Of a stretch of 64,000 nt of DNA, positions 33,539 through 42,645 are shown one piece after another. The notes under the pieces are model-generated. The model ran no database searches. It worked only from the letters and a program-made list of their open reading frames with translations, and was not told where the DNA came from. Source of the DNA: Enterococcus ureasiticus (lineage in GTDB: Bacteria > Bacillota > Bacilli > Lactobacillales > Enterococcaceae); contig NZ_MIJZ01000001.1 of the NCBI RefSeq assembly GCF_001730285.1, positions 496,001 through 560,000 on the forward strand, given 5' to 3'. A program made the position numbers and the translations under genes. Position 1 is the stretch's first letter. Each line of letters starts with the position of its first letter.

Positions 33539-34672
33539 TTATTTAATATTGTTTAATATGTGTTCAATTTCTATTTTCGTAGGAACTCTAGGATTTGTTT
33601 TTGTACATCCATCAAGCAAAGCTCCTTCAGCAATTTCTTGTTTGAATTGTTCAAAAATCTCTGAACTTACACCCGCTTGTTTCAGGCTATTAGGCATTGC
33701 TAATTGTTTTTTTAACTGCTCAACCGCTCGAATCAAGTACTTAACACCTATTTTTGTCGTTGATTTTTCATAGCCAAGTAATTTAGCTAAATAAGCATAC
33801 TTTCCAGCAGTTCGTTCATCATAAGAGTGATTGAAATGGCCACATCCTGCATTATATTGGATTACCTCGCTCAATAATATTGTATTCAATCGTCCATGAG
33901 GAACATGTAATTTTGCTCCTGCAGCATGTGCGATCCCATGATTGATACCAAGAGAGGTTAAATTAAAAGCCATACCAGCCATACAAGAAGCATAATGCAT
34001 TTGCTCCCGTGCTTTTACATCTTCACCATTTTTATAGCATCTTACTAAGTTTTCAAATACGAGAACGACGGCTTTCTCACACAAGGCATCAGAAAATACA
34101 TTTGCTTTAGTTGAGACATAGGCTTCAAGCGCATGTGTTAACACGTCCATACCTGTATCCGCTGTAATATTTCTCGGTGCACTTATCACCAATTCTGATG
34201 CTAAGTATGCTTCATTTGGCTGTATATCAGATGTCACTAATGGATATTTCACTCCCTTATCTTGATTCGTGATAACTGAAAAATTAGTCACTTCAGAACC
34301 TGTACCACTCGTTGTCGGAATAACAATAAATGTTAAATTAGTGATTTCTCCAAGTTGCTCCGCAAAAAATTTCATCGCTTTTGCAGCATCAATCGGTGAA
34401 CCACCGCCAACTGCAAGAAGAATCGTTGGAGTAAAGGCTTTCATCGATTCGATGCCACTTATAACATTTTCAATTGGTGGATCTGGAACAACATTGCTAA
34501 AAATTTTAAGTTCATTTTTCTTGCTAAGATGTGTTGTGATTCGCTCGATTTTATTGGACTGAACCATAAAAGGATCTGTTACGATAAAAATTCGTTGATT
34601 CTCATACGTATTCAATCCTTCCAGAACATGCTCTCCAATATGAAGCTTAGTTGGAAAAATAATAGTTTCCAT
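33539..34672 (-). CDS. eutG: Iron-containing alcohol dehydrogenase EutG
   Basis: A 377-residue group III alcohol dehydrogenase. Metal ligands lie in GINHGIAHAAGAKLHVPHGRLN (the three His) with the upstream Asp in TGMDVLTHALEAY; the NAD site is VGGGSPIDAAKAM. It reduces acetaldehyde to ethanol and recycles NADH inside or near the compartment. It is the first gene after EutX, whose riboswitch and terminator control read-through into it. SD AAAGGAG before ATG 34672. Confidence 0.93.
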   Translation of the reverse strand: METIIFPTKLHIGEHVLEGLNTYENQRIFIVTDPFMVQSNKIERITTHLSKKNELKIFSNVVPDPPIENVISGIESMKAFTPTILLAVGGGSPIDAAKAMKFFAEQLGEITNLTFIVIPTTSGTGSEVTNFSVITNQDKGVKYPLVTSDIQPNEAYLASELVISAPRNITADTGMDVLTHALEAYVSTKANVFSDALCEKAVVLVFENLVRCYKNGEDVKAREQMHYASCMAGMAFNLTSLGINHGIAHAAGAKLHVPHGRLNTILLSEVIQYNAGCGHFNHSYDERTAGKYAYLAKLLGYEKSTTKIGVKYLIRAVEQLKKQLAMPNSLKQAGVSSEIFEQFKQEIAEGALLDGCTKTNPRVPTKIEIEHILNNIK

Positions 34673-34694
34673 GTGATTCTCCTTTCATTTCTTC

Positions 34695-34734
34695 AAAAAA
34701 AACCGCAAAAAAGACATCTATCATCTTCTTCGCA
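34695..34734 (-). terminator. Regulated terminator at the 3' end of EutX, before eutG
   Basis: A 13 to 14 pair stem (several G-U) formed on the minus strand by CTGCGAAGAAGAT and GTCTTTTTTGCGG, then eight U. It overlaps P2 of the ANTAR element, so anti-termination would expose eutG. Confidence 0.88.
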
Positions 34735-34772
34735 GCTTCTTTGCTTGCTAAAAAACACCACTTTGTGTTTTT
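34732..34772 (-). promoter_or_regulatory. ANTAR dual-hairpin target (P1 and P2) of EutX
   Basis: P1: AAAAACAC-AAAGTG-GTGTTTTT (34751-34772). P2: GC-A-AGC-AAAGAA-GCT-GC with one bulged A (34732-34748). Both six-base loops have A1 and G4. They are the EutV binding form, shared with the terminator below. Confidence 0.85.
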
Positions 34773-34939
34773 GCTTTATTCAGATTATCTTGCTTTATGG
34801 ATTTTTGAACACAAAAAATAGGCTTCAACCGTTGCGCTGTACTTCATCGTACATACTCCACATTTTTGTGTATACCATTCAGAAATAACATATTCTGAAA
34901 AGTACATTCAATGCGCCCTATTGCTTTGCCTCGAAACAA

Positions 34940-35050
34940 TAGTACGGGGTACTAAATTAGAAAGACCTGACTTATAGCATTTCTGCTCATTACAGTGGCG
35001 GGACCGTATTGGAATCGAACCAAACTTCCATCTAAATCAATACATATTCA
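34940..35050 (-). promoter_or_regulatory. Cobalamin (AdoCbl) riboswitch
   Basis: Conserved B12 elements in order on the minus strand: GGAAGTTTGGTTCGATTCC, GGTCCCGCCACTGTAA (GCCACTG core, 34993-34999) and the B12 box AAGTCAGGTCTTTC (34960-34973). It is the only cobalamin riboswitch I can find in the window. Confidence 0.93.
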
Positions 35051-35064
35051 ATTTCTACATTTGT

Positions 35065-35092
35065 ATTATAGCACATTCAAAAAAAGAAACAA
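35065..35092 (-). promoter_or_regulatory. Promoter of EutX
   Basis: TTGTTT (35087-35092) and TATAAT (35065-35070), spacer 16 bases on the minus strand; the start falls about ten bases before the riboswitch. Confidence 0.7.
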
Positions 35093-35191
35093 GTTTTTTT
35101 CTAGTAAAATCTCTTTTGACTTTTTATACAAAATCTTCTGGTTTTTCGTTATAATAAAAGAACTATGCGAAACAAAAAAAGAGGTGCTTTC

Positions 35192-36130
35192 ATGAAAACA
35201 GAACGTTTGCTTGCTATCATCATGATTTTATTAGATAAAAAACAAGTCAGTGCATCCCAACTAGCCGAAACGTTAGAAGTTTCAGTCCGAACCATTTATC
35301 GAGATATCAATTCTCTCAGTGAAGCTGGTATACCAGTAACGACATCACCTGGTGTAAAGGGTGGTATCCAAATTATGGACAATTATAAGATAGATAAACA
35401 TTTTTTTACATCAGCTGATATTACGTCACTATTGATTGCATTGGAGAGTTTATCTACAAATGTTTCACCACTTCAAATAAATCAAACATTCGAAAAAATA
35501 AAAACACTTGTTCCATCAGGATTTATGGAAGAAATCGAATTTAAAACGAACCAAATTGCTATTGATCTGACACCTTGGACTAGTAATCACACCTTGCAAC
35601 CTTTTTTAGAAATCGTCAAATTTGGTATGGACCAACAACGCTTATTATCTTTCGACTACGCAGATAATAAAGGACGGAAAACAACGCGAATCGTCGAGCC
35701 TTACCGACTTGTTTTGAAAGAAATAAGTTGGTATTTACAAGCATATTGTGAAGAAAAATCAGATTTCCGAACATTTAAAATTTCCAGAATGCTTAATTTA
35801 AGCTTGTCATCCTCAACTTTTGTTCCTCGAGAATTTAAAGCAAAACCATTAGGAAAAGAACCTTTTTACGGTAAAAATTTTACGATCACGACACTTAAAG
35901 TGACACATAAGATCAAAGAACAGCTCATCGATAAATTTGGACAATTAAGTTTTTATCCTTCCAATGATTCTGAGAAATTAATCGTTGAATTCCCTTTTAT
36001 GGAAGATGAATTTGGCTATAATTTACTTTTAGGTTTTGGTAATCAATGTGAATGCCTCGAGCCCCCTCATGTTAGAACTGAATTAAGAAGACGTATCGAA
36101 AATTTACTCGAGCTTTATCAAAAATCATAG
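35192..36130 (+). CDS. HTH and WYL-domain transcriptional regulator
   Basis: A 312-residue YafY-type regulator. N-terminal HTH_11 (MKTERLLAIIMILLDKKQVSASQLAETLEVSVRTIYRDI, in pieces), then WYL domain (about 135-210, YADNKGRKTTRIVEPYRLVLKEISWYLQAYC; FRTFKISRML) and a C-terminal WCX part. WYL domains bind nucleic acids or small ligands. Divergent from EutX, 120 bases apart, but no evidence ties it to ethanolamine. ATG 35192 (SD GAGGTG) gives the usual N-terminus. A -10 TATAAT lies at about 35150 without a clear -35. Confidence 0.88.
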   Translation: MKTERLLAIIMILLDKKQVSASQLAETLEVSVRTIYRDINSLSEAGIPVTTSPGVKGGIQIMDNYKIDKHFFTSADITSLLIALESLSTNVSPLQINQTFEKIKTLVPSGFMEEIEFKTNQIAIDLTPWTSNHTLQPFLEIVKFGMDQQRLLSFDYADNKGRKTTRIVEPYRLVLKEISWYLQAYCEEKSDFRTFKISRMLNLSLSSSTFVPREFKAKPLGKEPFYGKNFTITTLKVTHKIKEQLIDKFGQLSFYPSNDSEKLIVEFPFMEDEFGYNLLLGFGNQCECLEPPHVRTELRRRIENLLELYQKS

Positions 36131-36136
36131 ACAATA

Positions 36137-36187
36137 AAAAAGCTTCTCAGCGCGTACTGAAATATCGTACAGTCTGAAAAGCTTTTT
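36137..36187. terminator. Bidirectional terminator between WYL regulator and dnaJ
   Basis: AAAAAGCTT/AAGCTTTTT outer stem and TCAG/CTGA inner stem with GTAC/GTAC inside; convergent genes end on both sides. Confidence 0.85.
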
Positions 36188-36190
36188 ATT

Positions 36191-37357
36191 TTATTTCTTC
36201 TTCTTACCGCCAAAAGCATCTTTCATCTTATCAAAGAAACCTTCTTCTTGCTGTTCACTTACGGTTTGACCGCCAGCTTTGGCAAATGTGCGTAATGCTT
36301 CTTTTTGTTCGTCATTCAAGTTTTTTGGTGTGATGATTTTAACTTTCACGTGCTGATCGCCATTGGCTCCGCCACGTAAGCGTGGTGCGCCTTTGCCGCG
36401 TAAACGGAAATTCGTTTCTGTTTGAGTACCAGCAGGAATTTTTAATTTTACATCTCCATGAACAGTCGGCACTTTGACTTCATCACCAAGTGCTGCTTGT
36501 ACAAAGCTCAATGGTAAATCATAATAAATTTCTGATCCTTCACGGTCAAAAATGTTGCTATCTTCTACGCTGAATACCACGTATAGATCACCATATGGTC
36601 CGCCGTTCATGCCAGCTTCTCCTTGATTTGCCAAACGCATTTGTTGTCCGTCTTCTACTCCGGCTGGAACATTGACTTTTACTTTATGCGCTTTTTTCTC
36701 ATGTCCAGTTCCATGACATGTCGGACAAGGATCTTTGATTTCTTTACCAGTACCGCGACAAACATCACAGGTTTGGCGACTCATTACGCGGCCAAGTGGT
36801 GTTTGGCGTTCAACATTGATTGAACCCGATCCGTGACACTTGTGACACGTTTCAGGATGAGTACCTGGTTTGGCACCATTTCCCCCACAGGTTTCACAAT
36901 TATCTTCACGATTGTATTGGATTTCTTTTTCTACACCAAAAATCGCTTCTTCAAACTTTAGGTTGACTGTATACTGCAAATCAGATCCTTGCCTTGGAGC
37001 AGTCGGATCAACACTACGAGAACCGCCGCCAAAGAATGAATCGAAAATATCTTCAAATCCGCCAAAACCACTACTTGAGAATCCTCCTCCACCAAAGCCA
37101 CCGAAACCACCAGCGCCTCCGCCGTAGTTTGGATCAGTACCTGCATGACCATATTGATCATATGCCGCTTTCTTTTGAGGATCACTCAACACTTCATATG
37201 CTTCAGACACTTCTTTAAATTTATCTTCAGCATCTGCTTCTTTATTGATATCTGGGTGATATTGCTTGGAAAGCTTACGGTAAGCTTTTTTTATTTCATC
37301 ATCTGAAGCGCCTTTTGCTAAACCCAGGACTTCATAATAATCTCTTTTCGTAGCCAT
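36191..37357 (-). CDS. dnaJ: Chaperone protein DnaJ
   Basis: A 388-residue type I DnaJ: J domain with HPD (YHPDINK, about 33-39), Gly/Phe-rich part ([16 protein letters not shown], 78-93), four zinc-finger CxxCxGxG repeats ([32 protein letters not shown]), and a C-terminal substrate domain. It delivers unfolded protein to DnaK and stimulates its ATPase. It follows dnaK after a 196-base gap with a strong hairpin, so its level may differ from that of dnaK. Confidence 0.97.
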   Translation of the reverse strand: MATKRDYYEVLGLAKGASDDEIKKAYRKLSKQYHPDINKEADAEDKFKEVSEAYEVLSDPQKKAAYDQYGHAGTDPNYGGGAGGFGGFGGGGFSSSGFGGFEDIFDSFFGGGSRSVDPTAPRQGSDLQYTVNLKFEEAIFGVEKEIQYNREDNCETCGGNGAKPGTHPETCHKCHGSGSINVERQTPLGRVMSRQTCDVCRGTGKEIKDPCPTCHGTGHEKKAHKVKVNVPAGVEDGQQMRLANQGEAGMNGGPYGDLYVVFSVEDSNIFDREGSEIYYDLPLSFVQAALGDEVKVPTVHGDVKLKIPAGTQTETNFRLRGKGAPRLRGGANGDQHVKVKIITPKNLNDEQKEALRTFAKAGGQTVSEQQEEGFFDKMKDAFGGKKKK

Positions 37358-37506
37358 TAGTTCCCCTCCAACTATTATTCCATTTATTTAAAAAAGGATC
37401 GACGCCAATTTATTTGCATAAAAACATCGTTGTAATCATACCACAAATTAAGCAAAAGCAAAATAGCTTCCCTTAATTTGCTAGTATTTATCTACAAATA
37501 AAGATA

Positions 37507-37540
37507 GGCAAAGACCAAAGCGATGACTTTGGTCTTTGCC
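37507..37540 (-). terminator. Hairpin between dnaK and dnaJ
   Basis: A perfect 14-pair stem (GGCAAAGACCAAAG with CTTTGGTCTTTGCC) and 6-base loop. The following minus-strand TATCTTTATTTG is only moderately U-rich, so it may be a partial terminator that lowers dnaJ expression. Confidence 0.65.
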
Positions 37541-37553
37541 AGCTTGTTAACGA

Positions 37554-39422
<1,869 letters not shown>

Positions 39423-39449
39423 TTATATTAGACAAACATTTTTTTGTTG

Positions 39450-39992
39450 TTACTGTGCAACAACAACCATGCTTGCTCGTAAAACGCGGTCATGTAATTT
39501 ATAACCTTTTTGTAATACTTCAACGATTGTATCGGCTGGAAATTCATCGTTTGCCGGAATCGTTTGGACTGCTTGATGTAAATTAGGATCGAAAGCTTCG
39601 CCCATAGTTGGGATTTCTTCAATGCCTTCATCTTTCAATGCAGCTTGTAAACCTTCAAGAACCATCGAGATGCCTTTTTTCAAGCTTGCGCCTTGTTCAT
39701 CATCGACTTCTATTGCCATCGCACGTTCTAAATTATCGATCGAAGGCAATAATTTTTTACCTAAATCCTGTGAGCGATAACGAACTAGTAATTCACGCTC
39801 ATTTTTAAAACGATTGCTCATATTAGCAATTTCAGCTCGTGCTCTTAAAAACTTGTCTTCCATTTCTGATAATTCAGCTTTGGTATTATCAAGTTCTGTC
39901 ATTTCTGCTTCTACCTCTGATACACCTGAATCGTCGATAGCGTCCATGCGTTCTTCTTGTAATTCTTCATTTGTTTCTTCTTTATTACTCAC
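39450..39992 (-). CDS. grpE: Nucleotide exchange factor GrpE
   Basis: A 180-residue GrpE: acidic N-terminal tail and long helix (about 1-90), then the beta-rich domain with [32 protein letters not shown] and the end [20 protein letters not shown]. It releases ADP from DnaK. The start is GTG 39992 (AAGGGAA nine bases upstream); the ATG 21 bases before has no SD. Confidence 0.93.
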   Translation of the reverse strand: MSNKEETNEELQEERMDAIDDSGVSEVEAEMTELDNTKAELSEMEDKFLRARAEIANMSNRFKNERELLVRYRSQDLGKKLLPSIDNLERAMAIEVDDEQGASLKKGISMVLEGLQAALKDEGIEEIPTMGEAFDPNLHQAVQTIPANDEFPADTIVEVLQKGYKLHDRVLRASMVVVAQ

Positions 39993-40054
39993 TCTGGCAA
40001 CTTCCCTTCTCATTTCCGTAGAATTATTAGAATTCTATATTTTCAACTTTGCAC

Positions 40055-41098
40055 CTATTCATCAAGAAACCGATAATAAGCACCAAGTTTTGAAGCTAAT
40101 TCATGGCGGAAAACATCCACTAAACCAAACATTTTTGAATATGGCATGCTTGTCGGTCCTAATAAAGCAATTGTTCCTTTACCGTGACCTGTCACTTCAT
40201 ATGTTGCAGTAATCATACTCATATTGTCAAGTAAATCGTTTCCTATTTCTGAACCGATCCGAATCGCTATTTGCGTATCGGTCTTTTCATCTGCCGTCAA
40301 CAAATGCGTGATCGCATCTGTATTTTGCATAAAGGAATAAACTGATTTTAGTTGCGTGATGTCCTTTTGTACACCAAAGTCTAAAAGATTCATCCGACCA
40401 CTGACAAAAACTTTTTCTTCAAAAGCATGTCCTAACATTGCGTCAAATAGATTCATCATACCATCCGGTGTTTGGAAATAGCGATGTAAAATCATCGGAA
40501 TTTCAGTACGTAAACGATGATAAACGGTCAACAGTGGCTGACCCACCAATTTATCATTGATGATTTGGGTCATCTTCTCCAAGTCTTGACTTGAAACAGA
40601 TGCTGGAATCGCAAATACTTGGCTTTCCACATTACCTTTATCCGTCACGATGATTGCTATGATCTGGCGTTCGTTTAATGGAACAATTCGAAAACCAGTC
40701 AATCTTCGTTCTTTCACTTCAGGACCTAACGAAAAAGCAGTATAACTTGTTAAATCAGAAAGGATTTCAGCTGATTGTTCAATAATATCATTGATTTCAT
40801 GAAACTCTTTCCCAAATGAATGGCGAATTGTTTCTAATTCATCATGTTCGATTTCAGTAGGACTCAATAAATGATCCACATAGTAGCGATAACCATCCAT
40901 TGAAGGAATTCTACCGGAAGACGAATGTGTCTTTAGTAATAATCCGTGCTCTTCTAAAGCTTTCATATCATTACGAATCGTTGCCGAACTTGACTTAATT
41001 CCTTCTTCCATTAATTTCTTTGATCCTACAGGGCTTCCTGTATTTGTGTATTCTTGGATGATAAGTCGCAAAATATTCTTTTGTCTTTCTGTTATCAT
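40055..41098 (-). CDS. hrcA: Heat-inducible transcription repressor HrcA
   Basis: A 347-residue HrcA: winged helix at the N-terminus (ITERQKNILRLIIQEYTNTGSPVGSK; SSATIRNDMKALEEHGLL), GAF-like middle (LTGFRIVPLNERQIIAIIVTD), and inserted dimer domain. It represses its own operon at the CIRCE sites seen upstream, with activity dependent on GroE. ATG 41098 (AAGGGTGG) is used over the GTG at 41107. Confidence 0.96.
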   Translation of the reverse strand: MITERQKNILRLIIQEYTNTGSPVGSKKLMEEGIKSSSATIRNDMKALEEHGLLLKTHSSSGRIPSMDGYRYYVDHLLSPTEIEHDELETIRHSFGKEFHEINDIIEQSAEILSDLTSYTAFSLGPEVKERRLTGFRIVPLNERQIIAIIVTDKGNVESQVFAIPASVSSQDLEKMTQIINDKLVGQPLLTVYHRLRTEIPMILHRYFQTPDGMMNLFDAMLGHAFEEKVFVSGRMNLLDFGVQKDITQLKSVYSFMQNTDAITHLLTADEKTDTQIAIRIGSEIGNDLLDNMSMITATYEVTGHGKGTIALLGPTSMPYSKMFGLVDVFRHELASKLGAYYRFLDE

Positions 41099-41113
41099 AG
41101 TTACCACCCTTCA

Positions 41114-41140
41114 TTAGCACTCATGCTATTCAAGTGCTAA
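41114..41140. promoter_or_regulatory. CIRCE operator (downstream copy)
   Basis: TTAGCACTC-N9-AAGTGCTAA; one mismatch (A for G) to the consensus second arm. Lies between -10 and the hrcA start, in the 5' UTR. Confidence 0.93.
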
Positions 41141-41150
41141 TACAATTATT

Positions 41151-41179
41151 AATATAGCAAGTTCTTGCTAAATTGTCAA
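41151..41179 (-). promoter_or_regulatory. Sigma-A promoter of the hrcA-grpE-dnaK operon
   Basis: A perfect -35 TTGACA (41174-41179), 17-base spacer and -10 TATATT (41151-41156) on the minus strand, between two CIRCE elements. Confidence 0.93.
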
Positions 41180-41196
41180 GAGAAAAACATACTTTT

Positions 41197-41223
41197 TTAG
41201 CACTCTTTGTCATCGAGTGCTAA
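41197..41223. promoter_or_regulatory. CIRCE operator (upstream copy)
   Basis: A perfect TTAGCACTC-N9-GAGTGCTAA, 18 bases upstream of the -35. Together with the downstream copy it surrounds the promoter. Confidence 0.95.
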
Positions 41224-41230
41224 AAAAGTA

Positions 41231-41272
41231 AAAAAGAACGAAACAAAAGTCTTTTCGACTATCGTTTCGTTC
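41231..41272 (-). terminator. Terminator of hemW
   Basis: GAACGAAAC/GTTTCGTTC stem with AGTC/GACT inside and a minus-strand U run, right after the hemW stop and directly before the upstream CIRCE. Confidence 0.85.
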
Positions 41273-41306
41273 CTAAAAATTATAACTAAGTTGTCAACTT
41301 TTAACT

Positions 41307-42464
41307 CTATTCTTTATCAATCAAAAATGCTTCAAATACATCATTCCCTAGAAAAAGTCCTTGCTCTGTAAGCTGGATATGGCTTTCATTTTCCAATAAT
41401 AACCCTTTTTGAATTAACTCTGGAATCGTCTCTTTGTATACTTGGTCTAAAGATAAACCAAATTTGTCTTTGAAACGCACTTTGGAAACACCACTCATTT
41501 TTCGTAAGCCTAAGAAAAGTTCTTCTTCCATTTGATTGTTTAGCGTCAAAATTTCCGTTTCAACAGTAGGCAGCTGATTTTCTCTTAGTGGTTTTAAATA
41601 ATGCTGAATCGGACCATGATTACGGTAACGCGTATGTCCTAAATAGCCACTAGCTCCTGCCCCAAAACCATAATAGTGATCATTATTCCAATAAACCAAA
41701 TTATGCTGGCTTTCTTGCCCTTTTAACGCAAAGTTACTAACCTCATATTGATGACGTCCCGCTTTTTCCATCGCGATGATCGTTTCTTCGAACATTAGTG
41801 CTTCAACTTCTTGATCAGGTAACTGCAGGCGACCTTGTCGTACCCAATTCATAAACATCGTTTTATTTTCTAAAATCAGTGAATACAGCGAATAGTGTGG
41901 TAAATCAAGTTCAATTGCTCGTTTTAGCGTATCTCTGAAGCCTTCTAAGGTTTGACCAGGTAAGGCGTAGATCAAATCGATGCTCACATTTAAAAAATCT
42001 TCTTTTTCTAAAAACTTCATCGTATCATAGACATCTTCTGCTGTATGTTTGCGCCCAATTTTTTTTAACAACTGATTATCAAAGGTCTGAACTCCCATCG
42101 ATAAGCGATTTACACCATATTCTTTCATGACCTGTAACTTCTCTTGCGTTAAATCTCCAGGATTTGCTTCTACAGTAAATTCATTCTTATCGTCAAACGG
42201 CAATAATTCTCGCACACCTTTCAATAAAACAGCTAATTGTTCCGCTGAAAGTGAAGTAGGTGTTCCGCCTCCAATGTAAATTGTTTCAGTATTACGACTT
42301 GGGTATTGTTCTTTTGTTAAACGGATTTCTGTTAAAAGACTTTGGATATACTCGTCTACTGGCTGACCTTCTAAAAAAACTTTATTGAAGTCACAGTAGT
42401 AACATATATGTTCGCAAAATGGGATATGTATGTAAGCTGAAATACCATTTGTATCTTTTTTCAA
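41307..42464 (-). CDS. hemW: Radical SAM protein HemW (heme chaperone-like)
   Basis: A 385-residue HemN/HemW-like radical SAM protein. The cluster motif CX3CX2C is in HIPFCEHICYYCDFNKV, followed by GGGTPTSLS and the Trp-containing C-terminal HemW domain. Lactic acid bacteria without heme synthesis keep this protein; it is thought to insert heme rather than oxidise coproporphyrinogen, and it lacks the extra Cys of true HemN. TTG 42464 is used because GGAGGA sits eight bases upstream; the longer frame to 42524 has no SD. Confidence 0.9.
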   Translation of the reverse strand: MKKDTNGISAYIHIPFCEHICYYCDFNKVFLEGQPVDEYIQSLLTEIRLTKEQYPSRNTETIYIGGGTPTSLSAEQLAVLLKGVRELLPFDDKNEFTVEANPGDLTQEKLQVMKEYGVNRLSMGVQTFDNQLLKKIGRKHTAEDVYDTMKFLEKEDFLNVSIDLIYALPGQTLEGFRDTLKRAIELDLPHYSLYSLILENKTMFMNWVRQGRLQLPDQEVEALMFEETIIAMEKAGRHQYEVSNFALKGQESQHNLVYWNNDHYYGFGAGASGYLGHTRYRNHGPIQHYLKPLRENQLPTVETEILTLNNQMEEELFLGLRKMSGVSKVRFKDKFGLSLDQVYKETIPELIQKGLLLENESHIQLTEQGLFLGNDVFEAFLIDKE

Positions 42465-42590
42465 TTTTTTATTCCTCCAATTTAGAAGTCTTCTGCTTTT
42501 TATGTAACTATATAGAAGACGCATCTTATCTTACCATATTCACTCATAAAATGTTCTAATTTGATTCAATAAATTCTTCAGGTTGACGAC

Positions 42591-42633
42591 AAAAAATGAC
42601 ACCTCGGCTCTTGCATAGAATCCAAAGTGTCAT
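42591..42633 (-). terminator. Terminator of the mgtA-like gene
   Basis: ATGACAC/GTGTCAT stem with a 24-base loop followed by a minus-strand U run, directly after the ATPase stop. The loop is long, so efficiency is uncertain. Confidence 0.55.
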
Positions 42634-42645
42634 AAAAATTTCCGT

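Larger units (their letters stand above)
34695..35060 (-). ncRNA. EutX (Rli55-type) regulatory RNA and eutG leader
   Basis: The minus-strand transcript from the promoter at 35065 holds, in order, a cobalamin riboswitch (about 34940-35050), a spacer with small hairpins, the ANTAR P1/P2 pair and a terminator, then eutG. This order matches EutX of E. faecalis and Rli55 of Listeria: without AdoCbl the long RNA is made and holds EutV away from the eut mRNA; with AdoCbl it is cut short and EutV is free. Boundaries are approximate. It explains the 520-base space between eutG and the WYL regulator gene. Confidence 0.85.

Noticed and set aside
34990-35040. tRNA-like T arm (GGTTCGATTCC) near eutG
   Set aside because: The surrounding bases form the cobalamin riboswitch (GCCACTG core and B12 box); no acceptor or anticodon stem.
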